Below, piece after piece: positions 1-3,982 of a DNA stretch of 6,204 bases. The translations under genes and the position numbers were made by a program. Source of the DNA: UBA5336 sp038522375 (lineage in GTDB: Bacteria; Pseudomonadota; Alphaproteobacteria; Caulobacterales; Hyphomonadaceae); NCBI GenBank assembly GCA_038522375.1, contig JBCBKE010000111.1:1-6204 (forward strand), written 5' to 3'. The notes below the pieces were generated by a model. The model saw only the letters and a program-made list of their open reading frames with translations, had not been told where the DNA came from and ran no database searches. Numbering within the stretch: the stretch's first letter is position 1; every line of letters begins with the position of its first letter.

Positions 1-129
1 ACAGGTTTTCCGACCACGGTGATCTACGGTCCGGACGGGATGGAAATCGCCCGCCTGCGCGGTGAAGCGGACTGGTCGGCCAGCCTCGCCCTCGGCTTTC
101 TCGATGCCGTCATGGCAGGTAGCGCCTGA
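1..129 (+). CDS. C-terminal end of a TlpA/ResA-like thioredoxin-fold protein (5' partial)
   Basis: The frame is open from base 1 and ends at the TGA at 127-129, giving the last 42 residues of a protein that starts before the window. It opens with TGFPTTVIYGPDG, the cis-proline strand of the thioredoxin fold in TlpA/ResA-type disulfide reductases: a Gly-x-Pro-Thr-Thr turn, a beta strand and a Gly-Asp hairpin. A short strand (MEIARLRGEADW) and a terminal helix follow, as is usual for this family. The CxxC active site and any signal or membrane anchor lie upstream and cannot be seen. By family, such proteins are usually extracytoplasmic thiol-disulfide reductases that act in cytochrome c or cytochrome oxidase assembly. 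The gene is convergent with ccmG, another thioredoxin-fold protein, with a single base between the stop codons. The fold assignment is fairly secure; the exact subfamily and role are inferred. Confidence 0.75.
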   Translation, partial: TGFPTTVIYGPDGMEIARLRGEADWSASLALGFLDAVMAGSA

Positions 130-130
130 C

Positions 131-646
131 CTATCCAGAGAGTTCCGCCGCCAGCGCGGCCATGTGGCTCTCCAGCAATTGACCGCGGATATGCAGGGTG
201 ATCTGCCCCTCCCGATTGATCACGAACGTCTCAGGCACACCGGTATGGCCGAAGTCCAGCCCCAACTGACCATCCTCATCCAGCGCCACCGTTGCAAAGG
301 GGTCGCCCAGCTCTGCGAGAAACCGGCCCCCGTTCGCCGGGGTATCATCATACAACACGCCATGGACACGGCCGGGAAACCGCTCTGACAACGCCATCAG
401 CAGCGGATGCTCGGCCCGGCACGGCGAGCACCAGCTCGCCCACAGGTTCACGATGATCGGCCCATCGGCGGCCAACGCCTGGAACGTCGTCTCCCCGTCC
501 TCACCCAGCAACGGAAACGGTTGCGCCGGCGCGTCGCGCACAACGCGCTCGAACGTTGGCCGCGTCCCGTCAAACAATTGGACCAGCGCAAGCCCGCCAA
601 ACGCGATCAGCAAGACGAGGGGAACGGCCGCCAGCCACCGGATCAT
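131..646 (-). CDS. ccmG: CcmG/DsbE, membrane-anchored thioredoxin-like thiol reductase of cytochrome c maturation
   Basis: This 171-residue protein has the normal CcmG length. Residues 4-24 form a hydrophobic uncleaved anchor, followed by a periplasmic thioredoxin domain. The active site is WCSPC (residues 72-76, Cys73 and Cys76) inside NLWASWCSPCRAEHP. The cis-proline loop reads GVPETFVI (Pro138), and the PET sequence is characteristic of CcmG rather than of general thioredoxins. By family, CcmG takes electrons from CcdA or DsbD and reduces the CXXCH thiols of apocytochrome c, directly or through CcmH, before haem ligation. The ATG at 646 lies inside the end of ccmD (ATGA overlap). A strong purine-rich ribosome binding site, GGAGGAGG on the minus strand (bases 654-661), stands 8 bases upstream within the ccmD 3' end. 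It is the last visible gene of the ccm operon and ends one base from the convergent TlpA-like gene. Confidence 0.95.
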   Translation of the reverse strand: MIRWLAAVPLVLLIAFGGLALVQLFDGTRPTFERVVRDAPAQPFPLLGEDGETTFQALAADGPIIVNLWASWCSPCRAEHPLLMALSERFPGRVHGVLYDDTPANGGRFLAELGDPFATVALDEDGQLGLDFGHTGVPETFVINREGQITLHIRGQLLESHMAALAAELSG

Positions 647-798
647 TCCTCACCCTCCTCCCGCTCCAGCCGCTCCAGCCGGTCCTTCACCGCCCCCGCG
701 CGAAAGACGATGTAGCCGATCAGGGCCCCCATCAGCGTCGCCGAGAACGCATAGGCTGCCCAGATAAAGGGGCCGGTATGGTCGAAACTCGGGATCAT
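643..798 (-). CDS. ccmD: CcmD, small membrane haem exporter subunit
   Basis: A 51-codon frame fills the gap between ccmC and ccmG exactly. It starts MIPSFDHTGPFIWAAY, which is typical of CcmD. One hydrophobic helix (about residues 10-34, with GALIGYIVF) is followed by a charged, helical cytoplasmic tail with the repeat RLERLEREE. This matches the single-span, N-out topology and 45-70 residue length of the family. CcmD is known to help release holo-CcmE from the CcmABC complex. The ATG overlaps the ccmC stop in an ATGA (bases 798-795), and its own TGA overlaps the ccmG ATG in another ATGA (646-643). Both junctions imply translational coupling. Its own ribosome binding site is weak (AGGCGG just upstream), so re-initiation after ccmC is the likely route. 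The gene is short enough to be missed by automatic length cut-offs, but position, size and sequence agree. Confidence 0.93.
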   Translation of the reverse strand: MIPSFDHTGPFIWAAYAFSATLMGALIGYIVFRAGAVKDRLERLEREEGEE

Positions 799-1526
799 TC
801 AGCCGCCTGGAGCCGGCGCATCACCAACGCATCCGCCTTCCGCCCCCGCACATCGGCCCGCATGCCCGTAAATACCAGCGCGGTCAGCAGGAAGCTGTGG
901 CCCAGCGCCCCGACCAACAACGGAACAAGGTACTCCGCCGGCATTGCAGGTCCGTCGAGCCGCACGACCGAAGCGGTCTGGTGGATCGAGGCCCAGATAT
1001 CGACACTGAACTTGATGATCGGCACGTTGATCACCCCCACCATCGCAAGGATCGCCGCTGCCCGGGCCGCCTTCTGCCGCGTGTCCATCGCTGCCCGGAT
1101 CGCCATGTACCCAAGGTAAAGGAACAAAAGCACCAGCACCGAGGTCATCCGCGGGTCCTCCCATTGCCACCAGGTCCCCCAGGTCGGCTTGCCCCAGATC
1201 GATCCCGTGGCCAGGCAGATCGCCGTATACGCCGCCCCGATCGGCGCGATCGCCTTGGCGGCCATGTCCGCTAGCTCGTGGCGCCAGATGAACCAGATGA
1301 AGCTGGAGACGGCCAGTCCCGCATAGCCGGCCATGGACAGCCACGCCGCCGGCACGTGGATGAACATGATGCGCGCACTGTCGCCCTGGTAGGTTTCGGG
1401 CCGCACGACCCAAAGCCCCTGCCAGAGACTGTAGGCAATCATGACCCCGCCCAGCCCGTACAGCCAGGGCGTCAACCACGCGCTGAGCTTCATGAACCGG
1501 TGCGGGTTCGCAAAATAGGAGATCAT
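795..1526 (-). CDS. ccmC: CcmC, haem-handling WWD-domain membrane protein
   Basis: The 243-residue protein has the usual CcmC length and about six membrane helices. CcmC binds haem at the outer membrane face and is required for covalent attachment of haem to CcmE. The periplasmic tryptophan-rich WWD segment runs from about residue 111 to 129 (WGKPTWGTWWQW then EDPRMTS). Two histidines flank it: His57 in FIHVPAAW and His182 in SIHQTAS, matching the haem-ligating histidines known as His60 and His184 in E. coli. The distance between them is one residue longer than in E. coli, and the WWD core reads W-E-D-P-R where W-D-x-R is usual, so there seems to be a one-residue insertion. The ATG at 1526 has a good site, GAGGA, covering the ccmB stop. 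The TGA overlaps the ccmD start. Function is secure; the effect of the insertion is unknown. Confidence 0.96.
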   Translation of the reverse strand: MISYFANPHRFMKLSAWLTPWLYGLGGVMIAYSLWQGLWVVRPETYQGDSARIMFIHVPAAWLSMAGYAGLAVSSFIWFIWRHELADMAAKAIAPIGAAYTAICLATGSIWGKPTWGTWWQWEDPRMTSVLVLLFLYLGYMAIRAAMDTRQKAARAAAILAMVGVINVPIIKFSVDIWASIHQTASVVRLDGPAMPAEYLVPLLVGALGHSFLLTALVFTGMRADVRGRKADALVMRRLQAAE

Positions 1527-1535
1527 GGGCCGCTA

Positions 1536-1540
1536 TCCTC
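1536..1540 (-). promoter_or_regulatory. ccmC ribosome binding site overlapping the ccmB stop
   Basis: On the minus strand GAGGA lies 9 bases before the ccmC ATG at 1526 and shares bases with the ccmB TGA (1541-1539). It supports the chosen ccmC start. Ribosomes finishing ccmB would stop on top of the ccmC initiation region, so the two genes are probably translationally coupled although their frames do not overlap. Confidence 0.7.
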
Positions 1541-2216
1541 AATCCGCCGCAAGTCGCAGGGCCGCTGCCATGGCAAACGGCGCCACCCCAGCGGCAAATA
1601 AACTCGATGCCAATAGGTATAATGCCTCGGGCGGTAATCCACCCGCGTCCGATCGCAGCGCCCCACCCAAGGCGAGGCTCCCAAAAATCGCCGTCGGCAC
1701 ATAAAGCGGCAGGGCGATCAGCGCGATCAACAGCCCGCCCCGGCGGATCGAGGCCGTCAACGCGGCCCCGACCCCGCCCCAGAGGAAGAACGCAATCCCG
1801 CCAACGCCATAGGCCAGCGACGCCGGCAGCAGGTCGCCCGGCGGCATCTGCAACATCAGCCCCAGCAGCGGGGTGATCAGCGCCAGCGGCAGTCCCGCAG
1901 CCAGCCAGAACGCCAATGTCTTCGCCGCCGCAATCGCCGCCATTGGCGCATCGGCCTGCAACCACAGATCCAGGGCCCCATCTTCCAGGTCGGACTGAAA
2001 AAGCCGCTCCATCGTCACCAGTGACGACAGGGCCAACGCCACCCAGAGGATACCCGGCCCGATCCGGGCCAGCACCTCATTGTCATGGCCCACACCGAAC
2101 GGCACCAGCATCGCTGCACCGGCAAAGAACCCGACCGGCAACAGGGCACCTGCCCCTCCGGCCCAGGCTTCGCCCAGCGCTTGCCGGAATGCGGCCGAAA
2201 GCGGCGCCGGGCTCAT
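1539..2216 (-). CDS. ccmB: CcmB, membrane subunit of the CcmAB haem-release ABC transporter
   Basis: This is a 225-residue, strongly hydrophobic protein of normal CcmB length with about six membrane helices (roughly residues 23-42, 52-70, 95-115, 130-152, 160-182 and 198-220). The conserved CcmB motif between helices 2 and 3 is present as FQSDLEDGALDLW (about 73-85), as is the late LPLYVPTAIFG segment (about 169-179). CcmB pairs with CcmA, and ATP hydrolysis by the pair is needed to release haem-loaded CcmE from CcmC and CcmD. The ATG at 2216 overlaps the ccmA TGA in an ATGA (2216-2213), and no strong ribosome binding site precedes it, so coupling to ccmA is likely. It ends 12 bases before ccmC. 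Nothing in the sequence looks damaged. Confidence 0.95.
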   Translation of the reverse strand: MSPAPLSAAFRQALGEAWAGGAGALLPVGFFAGAAMLVPFGVGHDNEVLARIGPGILWVALALSSLVTMERLFQSDLEDGALDLWLQADAPMAAIAAAKTLAFWLAAGLPLALITPLLGLMLQMPPGDLLPASLAYGVGGIAFFLWGGVGAALTASIRRGGLLIALIALPLYVPTAIFGSLALGGALRSDAGGLPPEALYLLASSLFAAGVAPFAMAAALRLAAD

Positions 2217-2785
2217 AGAACCACTTCACCGCTGGGCTCAAACCCCGCATCGCCGTGGATAGCCGCGATCACAGCGCCACCCCGCGCCCGGTGATCGGCC
2301 ATCAAATCCAGCAACAGCGACCGCCCATCCACATCAAGCGCCGCGTAGGGCTCGTCCATCAACCACAGCGGCCGGTCCTGCAGGAGCAGCCGGGCCAGCG
2401 CGGTCCGTTGCCGCTGACCGGCTGAAAGGTACCGCGCCGGGACGTCCGCCGGCCGTTTCATTCCGATCTGGGAGAGCACCGTTTCAATGGGTGCTTCCGC
2501 ACCCCAGGCCCGCGCCCAGCCTTCGAGATGGGTCCGCGGCGTCTCATGGGGCTTCAAACCCAGCCGGTGCGCACACCAATGGAAAGCGCCCTTGCGCAAC
2601 ACTGTCCCGGTCTCCGCGCGGGTCAAACCGGCCAGAATCCGAAGCAAGGTTGTCTTCCCGGCACCGTTTGCGCCACGCAGAACGATTGCATCTTCCGCCC
2701 TGGCCGCGACGGAGACCGCCTTGAAAAGAACCCGTTCCCCGCGGATTGCGGCCAGCCCTGAGGCGGAAAGCAAAGCGTCACTCAT
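2213..2785 (-). CDS. ccmA: CcmA, ATPase subunit of the CcmAB ABC transporter
   Basis: This 190-residue ABC ATPase is slightly shorter than the usual 200-215 residues, but all catalytic motifs are present in order: Walker A GANGAGKT (38-45), the signature LSAGQRQR (120-127), Walker B LWLMDE (140-145) with the D-loop YAALD (147-151), and the switch histidine His177 in AAIHGD. The HRLGLKPHET stretch (78-83 region) is typical of CcmA. The protein ends soon after the H-loop, so the shortness comes from the C-terminal tail. CcmA is cytoplasmic and powers release of holo-CcmE. The start fits family alignments (MSDALLSASGLAAIRGERVLF), yet no clear Shine-Dalgarno sequence lies in the 15 bases upstream. 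It is the first gene of the ccm cluster and lies 52 bases after the oxygenase-like gene on the same strand, so read-through from that gene is possible. Confidence 0.95.
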   Translation of the reverse strand: MSDALLSASGLAAIRGERVLFKAVSVAARAEDAIVLRGANGAGKTTLLRILAGLTRAETGTVLRKGAFHWCAHRLGLKPHETPRTHLEGWARAWGAEAPIETVLSQIGMKRPADVPARYLSAGQRQRTALARLLLQDRPLWLMDEPYAALDVDGRSLLLDLMADHRARGGAVIAAIHGDAGFEPSGEVVL

Positions 2786-2837
2786 GGCGTGATCGCTTAC
2801 ACGGGTTTCCCCCGCTCTGTCATTGGCGCAACCGCCG
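2786..2837 (-). other. Short spacer between the oxygenase-like gene and ccmA
   Basis: This 52-base spacer lies on the transcribed side of ccmA. It has no convincing terminator: the only small hairpin is GGCG-GTTG-CGCC on the minus strand, with no T run after it. It has no good ribosome binding site directly before the ccmA ATG. It contains an 8-codon frame (2823-2797, minus, MTERGKPV) of unknown meaning. The lack of a terminator suggests that ccmA can be co-transcribed with the upstream gene, although a ccmA promoter within that gene cannot be excluded. Confidence 0.5.
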
Positions 2838-3773
2838 TCAGGTGCGCCATTTCAGCGTGGCCGATTGCAGCGGGTTGGCGAAGGGCCGGTTTTCCCGGCG
2901 CGCCGCCAGCCATTCCCGCTTCACCTGCGTGTACCAGATGAATTGGCGATCGGAGTCGCCGACCAGCATGCCCCGCCCGCCATACTGTTCATTCTTGGCC
3001 CGCAGGCGCATGATCTCGACGTCCTGCTGCAGGAATGGCTTAGCCACGAAAGGCACGAAAGGGCGCAGGGCCCAGAGTACGGGACTGTCCCAGAAGAAAA
3101 TCTGCCGAAGGCGTGTCGTCGCCCCATCAATCGGCGTAAGCGTTGTGAAGCCCAGCACGGTGTGGGCCCTGTTCTGGATGTACTCTGCACGGTGACCCGG
3201 CAGCCGGAACTCGATCCGTACAGAAATCTGGCCGCCGATAATCTTGTAGATGTCCGAATTCACGGGCGCATGGGGAACCATGGTCCAACCAAACGTATTG
3301 GGTTCGAACACCTTGGTCTTGTCCTTCAGGATGCCCGACCCTCGCCAGATGGGGCTCTTGTGCACGAAGGGCGTGTGAGCCGGATCCAGAAGTCCGTAGG
3401 CGGCATTATCAAGGTCGGCGGGAATCTCGACGGTTGCGCAGTAACGCACCTTGTCCTTCGGCGGCTTTATCGGCGGGATGGGCTGGGCCCGTAATGGATC
3501 GCCATGGCAGTACCAGACAAGATCATGGGCCTCGCACAGGGCGACCGCCTCGCCACCGGCCTCACCCCGAACCGAACCGCTGGTCTCCCGGTGAAGCGTC
3601 AGGGTCCGCCCGCAAACCATCTGGCTGACGGGGCGGTTCACCCGCACATCTCGCGAGAGCGCGGCCACATACCAGACATCCCCGATGAACGCCTCGCCAG
3701 CGACGGGTCGACGGTCGCCACCGGGCGCCTGCTCTGTTGCGCGAGCAGGCTCTGACGCAGCGGTGTTGGCCAT
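2838..3773 (-). CDS. Rieske non-heme iron oxygenase alpha-subunit homologue lacking the Rieske [2Fe-2S] ligand segment
   Basis: The 311-residue frame resembles one-component-type ring-hydroxylating oxygenase alpha subunits (the vanillate demethylase or pheophorbide oxygenase-like branch). Residues 31-79 (GDVWYVAALSRDV... GRTLTLHR... EAVAL) match the N-terminal strands of the Rieske domain. Residue 80 onwards (CEAHDLVWYCHGDP) matches the end of that domain. The intervening CPHR...CYHGW-type segment is absent, so no CxH/CxxH pair exists. The catalytic domain looks whole: the iron motif DPAHTPFVH gives Asp130, His133 and His138, and QQDVEIM gives the distal ligand Asp251. It ends with a typical WYTQVKREWLAARRENRPF NPL...LKWR tail. 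The ATG at 3773 is preferred, with GGGA 7 bases upstream; an in-frame TTG at 3800 would add nine residues. It could be a decaying gene, an electron-transfer-deficient variant or a neofunctionalised protein. Substrate is unknown. The homology is strong; activity is doubtful. Confidence 0.85.
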   Translation of the reverse strand: MANTAASEPARATEQAPGGDRRPVAGEAFIGDVWYVAALSRDVRVNRPVSQMVCGRTLTLHRETSGSVRGEAGGEAVALCEAHDLVWYCHGDPLRAQPIPPIKPPKDKVRYCATVEIPADLDNAAYGLLDPAHTPFVHKSPIWRGSGILKDKTKVFEPNTFGWTMVPHAPVNSDIYKIIGGQISVRIEFRLPGHRAEYIQNRAHTVLGFTTLTPIDGATTRLRQIFFWDSPVLWALRPFVPFVAKPFLQQDVEIMRLRAKNEQYGGRGMLVGDSDRQFIWYTQVKREWLAARRENRPFANPLQSATLKWRT

Positions 3774-3982
3774 GGACGTGTCCCGTTTCCCGAACCGCAA
3801 GGTACGGGAGTAGACGATGAGGACAAGCGAAACTTAGTCGCGCGATGGAATATCCCCACCCTGCTGCGACGAAAGCGTGAGGGCGGCGTGATTGCCCTTC
3901 CGGGCCGGCACGACTACAGAAGGACGCAACTGATTTGTGCGCTGCCAAGCGCCGCCATTGTCCGCAAGGAGAGGTCTCCCCC
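3774..3982. promoter_or_regulatory. Divergent intergenic region between the oxygenase-like gene and acnA
   Basis: This 209-base spacer should carry the promoters of both divergent genes. For acnA, TTGCCC (3892-3897) and TACAGA (3915-3920) are 17 bases apart, but they match the sigma-70 consensus poorly and are only a weak suggestion. No equally good pair was found for the minus-strand gene. A 7-base inverted match (GGCGGCG near 3882 and CGCCGCC near 3950) is unremarkable in DNA this GC-rich. No clear operator such as a Fur or Fnr site was recognised, and no RNA gene or coding frame with a ribosome binding site was seen. Confidence 0.5.
3966..3974 (+). promoter_or_regulatory. acnA ribosome binding site
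   Basis: AAGGAGAGG lies upstream of the ATG at 3983, with 8 bases between its final GAGG and the start codon. It fixes the acnA start at MPSLDSFKSRR, which is where aconitases of this family normally begin. Confidence 0.75.

Noticed and set aside
147..160. Possible terminator hairpin GCCGC-CAGC-GCGGC near the convergent gene ends
   Set aside because: The stem is only 5 base pairs, no T run follows on either strand, and it lies inside the ccmG coding region.
799..1965. A 388-codon open frame on the minus strand across ccmC and ccmB
   Set aside because: It is a shifted frame over two well-recognised genes, with low-complexity Gly/Ala/Arg composition and no domain. It is a shadow of high-GC coding DNA.
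3490..3540. CEAH and CHGD read as a remaining Rieske motif
   Set aside because: CEAH has CxxH spacing, but it aligns with the post-cluster strand (the EAHGLVW-like region of homologues), and no CxH lies 15-17 residues before it. A functional two-Cys two-His cluster site cannot be drawn from these residues.
3774..3800. TTG at 3800 as the start of the oxygenase-like gene
   Set aside because: The in-frame ATG at 3773 has GGGA at suitable spacing, and the extra nine residues (LRFGKRDTS read with TTG as start) add nothing homologous. It is kept only as an alternative.
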